From WAOL01 sp964399035 (GTDB lineage: Archaea > Thermoproteota > Thermoprotei_A > Sulfolobales > NBVN01), in NCBI GenBank assembly GCA_964399035.1, contig CAYNPH010000027.1, forward strand, positions 12,439 to 76,438: a stretch of 64,000 nt of DNA, given 5' to 3'. Both the position numbers and the translations under genes were made by a program. This document shows, piece by piece, positions 53,254 to 61,902 of this stretch. Positions within the stretch are counted from its first letter, which is position 1; the number at the start of each line of letters is the position of its first letter. The notes beneath the pieces were generated by a model. The model had not been told where the DNA came from and made no database searches. It saw only the letters and a list, made by a program, of their open reading frames with translations.

Positions 53254-54301
53254 GTGCTGGGCTACGACGGTAGGGCCTTTAATCCTGTTAGGGCTTGCGT
53301 TGGCGTTCTACGTAGCTTGGTCCATAGGCTCGAACGACGCGGCTAACCCCACATCAACAGCTGTCGGCGGCGGGGCCTTAAGCATCAAGAAAGCTGTTGC
53401 GCTATTCTCGGTGTTCGCTTTTCTAGGGTCAGTTATTCAGGGATGGATGGTTATCAAAACGTTCGGCGGAGGCATAGCGGAGATTGAGACCGTCTGCGAT
53501 GCCTTGGCGGCGTCAATGGCGACTGCCTTCTGGATAATAATGTCATCGTGGAAGGGGTTGCCGATATCAACCACTCACTCGTCTGTCGGCGCTGTGCTTG
53601 GGATCGCGTTAGCTAGGTGCTTGATGATGGGGTACACGGGAATAAATTACGGCGTGTTAGTAAAGGTAGTGCTGAGCTGGATAACCTCCCCTATAGGGGC
53701 TGCGTTGCTTGCTGCAGGCCTTTACGTAGTTATCAGGTACTTATTCGGTAGAGTTAAGGATGACGCACGTAGGGAGAAGTTCCTGAGGGCCCTCCTCATT
53801 GCCGGACTTGCTTACTCCGCTTACGCCTTCGGAGCTAACGACGTCGGCAACGCCACGGGGGTCTACGCGGCAGTGGTTAGGGCTGGGGGGATTGCCACGG
53901 GCTTCGACTATAGGACCGCAGTGGGTCTTTCGATGCTTGGCGCGGCGGGAATAGCTCTCGGGGGCTTCATGCTTGGACCGCGCGTCATTAGAACGGTGGC
54001 CTTCAGGATAACTAGGCTTGACATGACGATGGCTGCTGCGGCAGTCATAGCTAACGCGTCCGTGGTGTGGGTGTACACCACCATACCGACAATGCTCTGG
54101 GGGTACGGCATGCCGATATCAACTACTCACGCATCCGTCTCGGCAGTGCTCGGGGTGGGCATGGCTAGGCATGGGGTTAAGGGAGTGAATTGGGGCGTGA
54201 TGTTGAAGATCATGCTGTCATGGCTCCTGACGGTTCCCGCGGCTGCCGGCATAGCGATAGTATTCCGACTAATTATGTACTCTCTAACAGGTATTTCTTA
54301 G
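53254..54301 (+). CDS. pit: PiT-family phosphate transporter, start requires a +1 frameshift or non-standard codon
   Basis: Inorganic phosphate (or sulfate) symporter, ten helices, with both family repeats (SIGSNDAANPTSTAVGGG, AFGANDVGNATGVYAAV) and the ISTTHSSVGAVLG and ISTTHASVSAVLG motifs. In the coding frame, the first usable start is TTG 53300, which cuts off half of the first helix. The frame is open upstream (TTVGPLILLGLALAF) with no ATG, GTG or TTG. GTG 53254 in the next frame, at a predicted leaderless start, joins by dropping one G from GGG at 53,259-53,261 and gives MLATTVGPLILLG, a perfect N terminus (348 residues). Confidence 0.88.
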
Positions 54302-54314
54302 GGGTGAGACTAGG

Positions 54315-54986
54315 ATGTGTGCGTCCACGTGGTCATGGCTCGGCAGGAGAGTTGAGAGGGAGGTGCTGAGGAAAGCCCGTGACCACCTCGAAGCAGTTAA
54401 GCAGGTGGCGGAGGCTGCAGAGTCACTCTTCAGGAAGTTCAGGGAAGGCGACGCTAATGGCGTAGCCGAGTTCTATGCTAAAACCTACGAGCTAGAGAAG
54501 AAGGCAGATGACTACAAGCGTGAGGTCATAAGGGAACTCAGTGAGGGTTACCTGCACCCCATAGATAGGGAGGAACTGATAAGGTTAGTGCTAATAAATG
54601 ACGACATAGCGGCGTACCTTAAGGCGGCAGGGAAGCGAGCCACGCTAGTAGACCCCAACGCGGTGCCGGAAAACATTAGGGAAATACTGGAGAGGATGGC
54701 TTCGGGCGTGAAGGAAGCCTCAACACTGCTACTTAAGGCCGTGGAGATAGTGAGGAGCGACCCTAAGGAAGCCCTCCGCCTAGCCGATGAGGTTGAGCGC
54801 ATAGAGGAATCCATAGACGACATCCGCATGGAAGGAATGAAGGAGGTACTAGGGTTCTGCGACGAGGCAGGCAAGGTATCGGTATGCATCATAACTAAGG
54901 AGCTAGTTGACGAGCTGGAGAACAGCTCCGACGAATGCGAGAACTCCGCCGACGTGATCAGGTCAATAGCGGTGATGCATGCGTAA
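54315..54986 (+). CDS. DUF47/PhoU-like PiT accessory protein
   Basis: 223 residues, almost all helical with Glu/Asp and Lys, matching the DUF47 (PhoU-like) family that accompanies PiT transporters and probably regulates their activity. Acidic pairs in KKADDYKREVIRELSEGYL and ELENSSDECENSADVIR match metal-binding sites of PhoU domains. It lies 13 bases downstream of pit, so same operon. Confidence 0.9.
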   Translation: MCASTWSWLGRRVEREVLRKARDHLEAVKQVAEAAESLFRKFREGDANGVAEFYAKTYELEKKADDYKREVIRELSEGYLHPIDREELIRLVLINDDIAAYLKAAGKRATLVDPNAVPENIREILERMASGVKEASTLLLKAVEIVRSDPKEALRLADEVERIEESIDDIRMEGMKEVLGFCDEAGKVSVCIITKELVDELENSSDECENSADVIRSIAVMHA

Positions 54987-54990
54987 GCCA

Positions 54991-55009
54991 GTAGAAAATG
55001 AATTTCTAC
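54991..55009. promoter_or_regulatory. Inverted repeat just after the PiT-PhoU operon
   Basis: GTAGAAAATGAATTTCTAC: seven-base arms and a five-base loop, four bases after the stop. It could be a transcript-end hairpin or an operator. The rest of the 54,987-55,307 gap holds only a box A-like GTTTATAGG (about 55,230-55,238) for the ABC gene. I see no RNA gene or repeat in it. Confidence 0.4.
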
Positions 55010-55307
55010 ATAAGGTAATATTACGCGTACTCACCCCTGGTCGGTTGGCGCCTTAAGCCTCCCTAGGTTAAAGACGCGTTGCCCACTTCTTGACCACCAC
55101 AGTGAATTAACGAGGATAACCCTGAACACACCATAACCTACACGGGGATAAGAGCATGAGGAAGGTTCAGGTACAGAGCATGTGGAGCTTCAGGCCAAAC
55201 CTTGGTGCTCTGGACTTTACGGGAGGGCCTGAGGCTCTAACGTTTATAGGCTGTGAGTGTAGGGGAGGAAAGGAACCCCCTTGCGGAGGACGGGAGCGTG
55301 ATTAACG

Positions 55308-56333
55308 TTGTCACGACGCTCAGACTCAGCGATAGTGGTAAGGGAATTAAAGAAGACATACTGGACGAGTAGCAAGAAAGGATTGCTTAGGTCCGAGAAG
55401 CAAGCCGTTGAAGCTCTAAAGGGTGTTTCCTTCAACGTCAGGCATGGTGAGGTGGTTGGTCTACTGGGCCCTAACGGGGCCGGGAAAACCACTACCGTTA
55501 AGATCATATCAACGTTGCTTCTCCCCGACAGCGGTACTGCGTTGGTGGAGGGCTTCGACGTAGTTAAGCAGGCTAAGGAGGTTAGGAAGCGTATAGGGAT
55601 CATGCTGAGCGTGGAGAAAGGATTCTACGGTAAGTTAACCGGTAAGGAGAACCTACTGTACTTCGGCGCCCTCTACGGCATGGAAGGTGAGAGGCTAAGG
55701 AAGCGTGTTAACGAGCTGATGGAACTCCTAGGCCTTAAAGCCATGAAAGCAGAGGACAGGCTATTCGAGGAGTACTCCCTAGGCATGAAGGCTAGGCTAG
55801 CCTTAGCCAGGGCTCTACTAAAGGATCCCCCGGTACTCCTCCTAGACGAGCCTACCCTAGGGCTGGACCCGCCCACAGCTAGGAGGATAAGGGAGTTAGT
55901 AGCTAACCTAGCTCATAGGGAAGGTAAGGCCATACTATACACAACACACAACATGTTCGAGGCGGAGCTAGTCTGCGACAGGATACTACTCATAAGCAAG
56001 GGCAGGATCGTGGCGGAGGGGCGGCCAGACGAGCTGAAGGCAAGGATACCGGGGCTACGCCTACTAACCCTCACAGTAAGGGGTAACGGGTCCAACGTAG
56101 CCAGCATTCAGAAGGTAATAGAGTCCATCATAGGGGTCAAGCCTGAGGTCAAGGAGGTTGAACCATCGATCCTCGAAATTAAGGCTAAGCTAAGCAGACT
56201 TGAGAACGTGGTTGATGACGTCATCAAGGCGATCACGTCAGCAGGTCTGGAAATACTGAGGTTCAGGGTGGAGGAACCGACGCTTGAAGACGTATTCATT
56301 TACTTCACGGGTGGCGGTGATGAAGTTCAGTGA
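55308..56333 (+). CDS. ABC-2-type exporter ATPase
   Basis: 341 residues. Walker A GPNGAGKTTTVKI, Q-like loop LSVEKGFYG, signature EYSLGMKARLALARAL, Walker B PVLLLDEPTLGLDP, switch His in YTTHNMFEA. The C-terminal ~90 residues form the DrrA/NatA-type extension. It exports a substrate with the two permeases encoded downstream, possibly a drug, lipid or ion. TTG 55308 is the first start; GTG 55335 is possible. The permease gene overlaps its end. Confidence 0.92.
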   Translation: MSRRSDSAIVVRELKKTYWTSSKKGLLRSEKQAVEALKGVSFNVRHGEVVGLLGPNGAGKTTTVKIISTLLLPDSGTALVEGFDVVKQAKEVRKRIGIMLSVEKGFYGKLTGKENLLYFGALYGMEGERLRKRVNELMELLGLKAMKAEDRLFEEYSLGMKARLALARALLKDPPVLLLDEPTLGLDPPTARRIRELVANLAHREGKAILYTTHNMFEAELVCDRILLISKGRIVAEGRPDELKARIPGLRLLTLTVRGNGSNVASIQKVIESIIGVKPEVKEVEPSILEIKAKLSRLENVVDDVIKAITSAGLEILRFRVEEPTLEDVFIYFTGGGDEVQ

Positions 56334-57141
56334 GTTCGTCGAGCTACTTAAGGCGGAATTCATGTTCGTGTACGGCGACGTCTTCCGCAGGAAGTCCCTC
56401 CTCCTGCTAATAATTGTTTATCCTTACATGTTCACTTTCTTCGTCCTACTCCTAGGTTCGGCAATGGGGTCCACGCAGGTCTTCATCTCCAGGGTAGGCG
56501 TGGATCCTGTGGAGTTCTTCATAGTTGCTTCGTTCGTCATAATAGCTGTGTTGAGCGTGACCGACGATATTCTCTGGCGCCCTATCTTCGATGAGAACAT
56601 GGGCACGCTACCCTACATAATATCATCACCGGTATCAAGGATAGCTCTCTACGTGGTGATGCCCTTACCCAGGCTAACCATAACGCTAGCCACGGGCGCC
56701 GCAACGGTGCTTCCAGTACTGACTTACTACCGCGGGATTGAGGGCGTGGTGATGGCCCTAATAGTGATCGGTATGGCCGCTGCTGGAGGGCTCTTCTTCT
56801 CCACGCTAGCGATGCTGATCATGGGCGCTATCTACAGCATGTCAGGAGAGTCGTGGAGAGTGCTGAACGTCATTAGGCCCCTACTCATGATCCTCCTTGG
56901 CGCGTTCTACCCGCGCTACCTAATGCCTTTAGGGGCACGCATGCTCTCATGGATTCTCCCACCATCGCATCCTGTCGCAGCGATTCAGCTAATGCTCGCA
57001 AACGGCTTAAGCGCGGAGGTCTCAACTGCCTTAATGCTCTTAGGGGTGGGTGCGGCGCTAGCAGTTCTCTACGCACCCCTCGGAAGGTCCGCCGTGCTGG
57101 CGTGGGAAAGGAAGAAGCTTGAGTCGGGGGTGAGTGCGTAA
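56320..57141 (+). CDS. ABC-2-type permease
   Basis: About 273 residues from ATG 56320, which overlaps the ATPase stop by 14 bases. Six helices of the ABC-2 type with a central cytoplasmic loop; LPYIISSPVSRIALYVVMPLPRL is the typical loop before TM2-3. It ends in ERKKLESGVSA. Pairs with the next permease as a heterodimer. Confidence 0.85.
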   Translation: MKFSEFVELLKAEFMFVYGDVFRRKSLLLLIIVYPYMFTFFVLLLGSAMGSTQVFISRVGVDPVEFFIVASFVIIAVLSVTDDILWRPIFDENMGTLPYIISSPVSRIALYVVMPLPRLTITLATGAATVLPVLTYYRGIEGVVMALIVIGMAAAGGLFFSTLAMLIMGAIYSMSGESWRVLNVIRPLLMILLGAFYPRYLMPLGARMLSWILPPSHPVAAIQLMLANGLSAEVSTALMLLGVGAALAVLYAPLGRSAVLAWERKKLESGVSA

Positions 57142-57947
57142 TGGGGAGGTTTGAGGCAGTTAAGCAGGTGTTCCTAGCATACCTCAAGGCAGAACTCATC
57201 AGGAGCCACGGGTTAGTCATAGGGATACTGTCGCTCAGCGTATGGTTATCGCTATTCATAGCGCCGCTCCTGCTCTTCAGACCGCCAGGCGTGCCGCCCG
57301 AGCGTATCTCGGGTTTAGCGCTGACCGCCGTCATGATATTCATAGCTTACTCAGTAGCTACGTGGGACTGGGCGTGGGAGCTTAGGTGGTTAATGTTTCA
57401 TGGTGTGCTAGAGCACGTCATAGTCAGCGGTAACAGCATATTCCTCCTGTACGCAGGGGTGATCCCGGCCTCGCTACTCTGGTACGGTATCTCGGTGGGC
57501 ACGTCAGCATTACTGCTTACGGTCTTCCTGGGCCCGCCCGCCATCTCAGTGGCGGATCCGGTAACCTTACTCATTGCCGTATTAACAATGGTCGTGGTGT
57601 TGCTTGCTTACGCCATGCTATTAGGGGCAACCACGATAGGCGTCGGGTCGGCGGGACCCGTGCTTGAATTAGTAGGCTTCATACTCCCCATAGCTACCGG
57701 GGGTCTGGTGCCGCTGAGCTACATGCCTAAACCCCTCCAGACCCTCGCACTAGCAACGCCCTTCAGCTACCCAGCGGAGCTAATCAGGTATTCCCTAGGG
57801 GTATCAAACACGGTGCTCCCACTATGGGAGACGGAGGTGATTGGCGTGGCTTACTCGGTAACCTTCCTTCTGGCGGCGTACGCGTTATTTAAGGTTCAAC
57901 TAAAGAGGTTGTTGAAGGAAGGTATAAGAACGGTTTCAATGTGGTGA
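57141..57947 (+). CDS. ABC-2-type permease
   Basis: 268 residues, six helices, ABC-2 family. It has the conserved LVPLSYMPKPLQTLALATPFSYPAELIRY stretch between helices 5 and 6. It overlaps the first permease gene by one base (TAATG). Substrate unknown. Confidence 0.85.
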   Translation: MGRFEAVKQVFLAYLKAELIRSHGLVIGILSLSVWLSLFIAPLLLFRPPGVPPERISGLALTAVMIFIAYSVATWDWAWELRWLMFHGVLEHVIVSGNSIFLLYAGVIPASLLWYGISVGTSALLLTVFLGPPAISVADPVTLLIAVLTMVVVLLAYAMLLGATTIGVGSAGPVLELVGFILPIATGGLVPLSYMPKPLQTLALATPFSYPAELIRYSLGVSNTVLPLWETEVIGVAYSVTFLLAAYALFKVQLKRLLKEGIRTVSMW

Positions 57948-57954
57948 AGAGCTA

Positions 57955-58167
57955 TTGATCGTTCGCGCCAAGATATACCCTATCAGGAGGGAAGTGACTA
58001 TCAGGAAACCCGGCCGCAAGGTCATGAGGGTAATGACGCTCTTACGCGAGCTCGGCTACGGGGTCTACGAGGTAGTGGTTGTTAAGGGTGGGAAGCCGCT
58101 CACGGAGGATGACGTGGTTACGGACGGCGATGAGGTTGAGGTCTATGAGGTTAGGTCAGCTGGGTGA
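57955..58167 (+). CDS. ThiS/MoaD-type sulfur carrier (TtuB-like)
   Basis: 70-residue beta-grasp protein: AKIYPIRREVTIR, VMRVMTLLRELGYG, VVVVKGGKPLTEDDVVTDGDEVEVYEV. It ends RSAG where sulfur carriers normally end in GG. The carboxyl-terminal Gly is still present and could be adenylated and thiocarboxylated. It overlaps ttuA and starts with TTG seven bases after the ABC permease gene. It probably delivers sulfur to the TtuA-like enzyme for tRNA 2-thiolation. Confidence 0.8.
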   Translation: MIVRAKIYPIRREVTIRKPGRKVMRVMTLLRELGYGVYEVVVVKGGKPLTEDDVVTDGDEVEVYEVRSAG

Positions 58168-58178
58168 GGTGGGGTTCT

Positions 58179-59159
58179 GTGGCTAAGTGCAGTAAGTGTG
58201 GGTCTAAAGCAGTGATTAAGATACCTTACGCCAGGATGAATCTCTGTGAGAAGCACTTCATAGAATACTTTGAGGGTAGAGTCGCCGCCACGATAGAGAA
58301 GTATGGCTTACTCCGGGAAGGTGAGAGCGTACTGGTGGCGGTCTCCGGCGGTAAGGACTCGGTAGCTCTCCTCTCAGCATTAACTGCAATTGCCCCTGAA
58401 CTAAGGCTTAAGATTATACCATTACACATACACTTAGGCCTCGGCGAGTACAGTGACGAGAGCTTAAGTGTTGTTAAGGAAGTTTCAAGAAAGCTAGGCG
58501 TGAATACCTACATCCTAAACCTAGAGGAGGCAGTGGGCGCGGCAATTCCTGAACTCTCAGCTAAGTCAAACAGGCCTCCATGCGCTGTATGCGGACTCGT
58601 TAAGAGGTACGTGCTCAACGCCGCCGCGATAGAGTGGGGTGTGGATGCCGTCGCGACAGGTCACCACATAGACGATCTCGCCCCCTACGCGCTCAAGAAC
58701 ATGTTGTTAGGAGATATGAGCGCGGCACTGAAACTAGCTCCAGTAACAACTGGTGAGGAGGGATACTTAGCTAGGAGGGTGAGGCCCCTCTACGAAGTCA
58801 CTGAACGTGAGTGCCTGATTTACGTGATCGTTAAGGGCTTGCCGTTCGTTAGGACGTTATGCCCTAACACGTTCTTAGGTGGGATGGACGCGTTAATCAG
58901 GAAGTTCCTTTACGAGCTTGACTTAAGGCATCCGGGAGTTAAGTTAAGGTTCATGAGGTCGCTGGCTAAGACGGCAACGGGACGCAGCACCGATCAAGCA
59001 CGAATCCAGGCTGAGTTAACCCGGTGTAAGTACTGCGGCCTCCCATCAAGGAGTGACGTATGCGGCTTCTGCAGGTTAACTGAGAGAGTTCTGGGCTCGC
59101 CCGCAGGGCCTAGGGTGCGTGAGGTGCTGAGGAGGCTACAACCGCTTCACGCTAAGTAA
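58179..59159 (+). CDS. ttuA: TtuA/Ncs6-type tRNA 2-thiolation enzyme
   Basis: About 326 residues from GTG 58179, with GGTGG upstream; a GTG at 58164 overlaps the carrier gene and is possible. N-terminal zinc ribbon (CSKCG, later CEKH), PP-loop AVSGGKDSVALLSAL, active-site CAVCG, CPNTF region, and a C-terminal zinc ribbon (CKYCG, CGFC). It makes 2-thiouridine in tRNA, important for heat stability. A [4Fe-4S] cluster is expected on conserved Cys. It overlaps the convergent phosphoesterase gene by 24 bases. Confidence 0.92.
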   Translation: MAKCSKCGSKAVIKIPYARMNLCEKHFIEYFEGRVAATIEKYGLLREGESVLVAVSGGKDSVALLSALTAIAPELRLKIIPLHIHLGLGEYSDESLSVVKEVSRKLGVNTYILNLEEAVGAAIPELSAKSNRPPCAVCGLVKRYVLNAAAIEWGVDAVATGHHIDDLAPYALKNMLLGDMSAALKLAPVTTGEEGYLARRVRPLYEVTERECLIYVIVKGLPFVRTLCPNTFLGGMDALIRKFLYELDLRHPGVKLRFMRSLAKTATGRSTDQARIQAELTRCKYCGLPSRSDVCGFCRLTERVLGSPAGPRVREVLRRLQPLHAK

Positions 59160-59819
59160 CTCCACCTTAACGTCCATCCCGTTGATCTCCGCTAACGCGT
59201 AGAACCCCTTGTAGTTCGGGCCAGGGTTAACCAGTACCGTCCTACCTAGGTGGTCAACGTTCCTGGATTCGTGAATGTGCCCGCTAACGGTTAGGAGGGG
59301 CTTACGCACTTCAATTAGGGTTCTTAACGCCTTTGACCCAACGTGCTCCCCAGTGTACATTATATCTAACTTAGTTCCGTAGGGAGGTGTGTGCGTAAGC
59401 AGTATCCATGAGTAGGGGGCTAAGCCCCCGCCATGCTTCCTTAGAAGGAGGTCCACAAAGCCTGCAAGCTCGTTATCTGTTAGTTTCGCGATTCGCTGGA
59501 AGCTGAAGCCTAATCCTCCACCAACTCCGGCGATGATGTACTTATCTAAGGTGCCTGCAGAGGCATGTAGGATCTTAACGCACTCATACCTAGCGCTGAG
59601 TATGTTTGGTGGATCCACGTTACCTGGAACTACGAAGGCTGTAGCACCTTTCTGCCTGCAGTGCTTAGATATCGTGTCTAACACGTCAGCCCATTTGAGC
59701 CCAGCGTATGACGACACGTCACCCGCTACTAATATGGCGTCAACTTCCCCGACTTCCTTGAGAGTTCTCTTGAGTGTTGATGTCTTACCGTGTATGTCCG
59801 AAATCAGTAGCAACCGCAC
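59136..59819 (-). CDS. Calcineurin-like metallophosphoesterase
   Basis: 227 residues. Metal motifs: ISDIHGK (D-x-H), VAGDVSSY (GD), VPGNVDPP in place of GNHD, ILLTHTPPYG and VSGHIHESR. It is of the archaeal YfcE/MJ0936-like group; probably a phosphodiesterase of unknown substrate. It is convergent with ttuA. Confidence 0.9.
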   Translation of the reverse strand: MRLLLISDIHGKTSTLKRTLKEVGEVDAILVAGDVSSYAGLKWADVLDTISKHCRQKGATAFVVPGNVDPPNILSARYECVKILHASAGTLDKYIIAGVGGGLGFSFQRIAKLTDNELAGFVDLLLRKHGGGLAPYSWILLTHTPPYGTKLDIMYTGEHVGSKALRTLIEVRKPLLTVSGHIHESRNVDHLGRTVLVNPGPNYKGFYALAEINGMDVKVELLSVKRL

Positions 59820-59912
59820 GGTGTGAGCACCAAGCCTAAAGTATGGTTTACCTTATATTGCATAACCCTGTAGCTGGTCGCGAACCTTATTGCTCGCAGT
59901 GAGTAGGAAATA

Positions 59913-60674
59913 ATGGTGAGTACTGCGTTGAGCGAGAGGTACGTCCTCGTAACGGGAGGGTCTAGGGGTATTGGCAGGGCGATAGTCCTCCGCTTCGCCG
60001 AGCCGGGAGCGCATATTGCGTTAACGTACCGCAGTAGCGAGGAGGAAGCCCGGAGGACGGCGGAGGAAGCCCTCAGGAAGGGGGCTACGGAGGCGGTAGT
60101 GCTTAGGATGGACGTCGCCAACCCGGAAAGCGTGAGTGCGGCGTATAGGGAACTAAGCAAGAGGTTCCCGCGCTTAGATGTGCTGGTGAACAACGCAGGC
60201 ATAATTAGCTGGGAAGGGATAAGGGAGGAAACCCTGGAAGGCTGGGAGAAGGTCATCCGGGTGGACCTAACGGGCGTGTTTCTAGTGACTAAAACGTTCC
60301 TGCCGTTACTCGAGAAGAGCGAGTCAGCAGCGATAGTTAACATCTCGAGCATCGTGGGGCAGACTGCAGGAATAGCGGGAATAGCATACCACGCGGCGAA
60401 GGCCGGGGTGATAGGGCTGACCAGGAAGCTAGCCTTAGAACTAGCCCCTAAGATAAGGGTGAACGCGGTCGCGCCCAGCATAATTGAGACGGACCTAGTC
60501 AAGAAAGTGCTTGACACCCCCGAAAAGAGGGAACGCGCAGCGTCGCTCCACCCACTCAAGAGGATCGGCCGCCCAGAAGATGTTGCCGAAGTAGTTTACT
60601 TCCTCGCCAGTCCAGCAGCCTCATTCATAACTGGGCAGACAATCGGCATTAATGGCGGGCGCCTAATGTGCTAA
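59913..60674 (+). CDS. Short-chain dehydrogenase/reductase (FabG-like)
   Basis: 253 residues, classical SDR. Cofactor motif VTGGSRGIGRAI with NAD(P) preference set by TYRSSEE, NNAG as NNAGIISWEG, catalytic Ser in VNISSIVGQ and YHAAK. C-terminal ITGQTIGINGG is typical of FabG-like reductases. Substrate unknown, likely a 3-oxoacyl compound or sugar. ATG 59913. Confidence 0.93.
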   Translation: MVSTALSERYVLVTGGSRGIGRAIVLRFAEPGAHIALTYRSSEEEARRTAEEALRKGATEAVVLRMDVANPESVSAAYRELSKRFPRLDVLVNNAGIISWEGIREETLEGWEKVIRVDLTGVFLVTKTFLPLLEKSESAAIVNISSIVGQTAGIAGIAYHAAKAGVIGLTRKLALELAPKIRVNAVAPSIIETDLVKKVLDTPEKRERAASLHPLKRIGRPEDVAEVVYFLASPAASFITGQTIGINGGRLMC

Positions 60675-60742
60675 GAAGTGTAGGAGGTCATGCAAGCACT
60701 AAAAACAGGTTTTCCCCTAATTCCTAAACGCGTTAAAGCATC

Positions 60743-61114
60743 TTAGAGAGATACCCGCTGCATGTACTTTGCCCACTCGCTCCTGTACCTCATGACCCTA
60801 GAATCGGTAGACAGCGCCGCCAGTACCTCAGGGCTCCTCTTAAGGGATACGAGCACGGTCTTCTCACCGCCGCTGAGGTGCGTAGCCCTAATGCCGGGTT
60901 TAACATCGATCAGCCCAGCATCCTTAAGCTTCCCCACAGCCTCCTCAAGCACCTCCTTCCCCACAGGCTCCTCTCCCAAGGTTCTCACGAAGCCCTCGTA
61001 CTCACCGATTAACTCCGGCATCCAGAGGGCGCCGGAGAACAGGAAGAGCGTTCTGAGAACATCACCCATTACCTTCTCAATGCCTTCCTCAGCCTCAAGC
61101 ACCTTAGACAGCAA
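60743..61114 (-). CDS. Small conserved-looking hypothetical protein, possible winged helix
   Basis: 123 residues. The middle section (EEAVGKLKDAGLIDVKPGIRATHLSGGEKTVLVSL) has the pattern of a winged-helix domain: recognition-like helix, then a two-strand wing. No family is recognised and no catalytic residues are seen. It could be a transcription-associated protein. It is flanked by the SDR gene (convergent) and a PEBP-like gene. Confidence 0.6.
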   Translation of the reverse strand: MLSKVLEAEEGIEKVMGDVLRTLFLFSGALWMPELIGEYEGFVRTLGEEPVGKEVLEEAVGKLKDAGLIDVKPGIRATHLSGGEKTVLVSLKRSPEVLAALSTDSRVMRYRSEWAKYMQRVSL

Positions 61115-61190
61115 TTTCTACGCCCCACCACAACTTGCTTAAGAAATAATTAAAGGATAATGAGGCTGCAGAACAAGTGCTGACTCATCT

Positions 61191-61784
61191 CTAGTGCCCG
61201 TAACTAACCACCAAGACACCATAAGCGAGTACATGTCCTCTGACGGCGTTAAGGAAAGCTCTAGCGTCTGCATTACTAGGTAAGTTCAGCTCAGTATTCA
61301 AGGCTAAAACCACGAAAACATACCTGTGTGTCGAGCCATGTGGGGGGCACGGACCCCCGTATCCGTATCTCCTAAAGTCATTAACGCACTGAAGCCCGAA
61401 AGATGTCCTGAAGGTCTTCGGAACGCCCTCGGGAAGTGCCGTGATATTGGGCGGGATATTGTAGATGACCCAGTGATAAAACGTACCTCTAGGCGCGTCA
61501 GGATCATACATCAGTACGGCGTACGAGATGGTGCCTTCAGGTCCCTTACTCCAACTCAGGGGAGGTGACTTATCTGTGCCATCACAGGTATATTGCTTAG
61601 GTACAGTGGATCCCGCACTAAGGCTGGGACTCGTCAGTGTCAGCGAGTCTGGCGCATTACTAAGTACATCCTTCAGCGGGCTTAATGGATCACGATTCAC
61701 CAAGCCGTAATTGATGTAGTAATAAGCAACTACCGCCGAAGCCACGATAGCCATAACGATAGCAGCGAGTAAAGCACGACGCAT
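61191..61784 (-). CDS. PEBP/YbhB-like protein with signal anchor
   Basis: 197 residues. An N-terminal helix (~8-28) anchors it outside the cell. The rest is the phosphatidylethanolamine-binding protein fold in its bacterial/archaeal YbhB form: SPSLSAGSTVPKQYTCDG, MYDPDAPRGTFYHWVIYNIP and GPCPPHGSTHRYVF, which line the anion-binding pocket. Ligand and function are unknown; inhibitor or binding roles are known in the family. Confidence 0.85.
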   Translation of the reverse strand: MRRALLAAIVMAIVASAVVAYYYINYGLVNRDPLSPLKDVLSNAPDSLTLTSPSLSAGSTVPKQYTCDGTDKSPPLSWSKGPEGTISYAVLMYDPDAPRGTFYHWVIYNIPPNITALPEGVPKTFRTSFGLQCVNDFRRYGYGGPCPPHGSTHRYVFVVLALNTELNLPSNADARAFLNAVRGHVLAYGVLVVSYGH

Positions 61785-61902
61785 TACCGGGCCCCACTGC
61801 GGTAATGTTGCAATAACAGTAATAAATCACGCATGCATCACCTTCGCTAAGCTCAGAGATAAAATCCTAACCGTATTCTTGAATCAGAGGCGTAGCTACG
61901 TA

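Noticed and set aside
55155..55304. Possible 49-codon gene before the ABC-2 ATPase
   Set aside because: No ribosome site of note, odd composition (CECRGGKEPPCGG) and a box A of the downstream gene inside it. More likely untranslated or upstream DNA.
59804..60559. Open frame of 251 codons antisense to the short-chain dehydrogenase
   Set aside because: The SDR has complete motifs on the plus strand; the other frame is Ser-rich with no recognisable fold.
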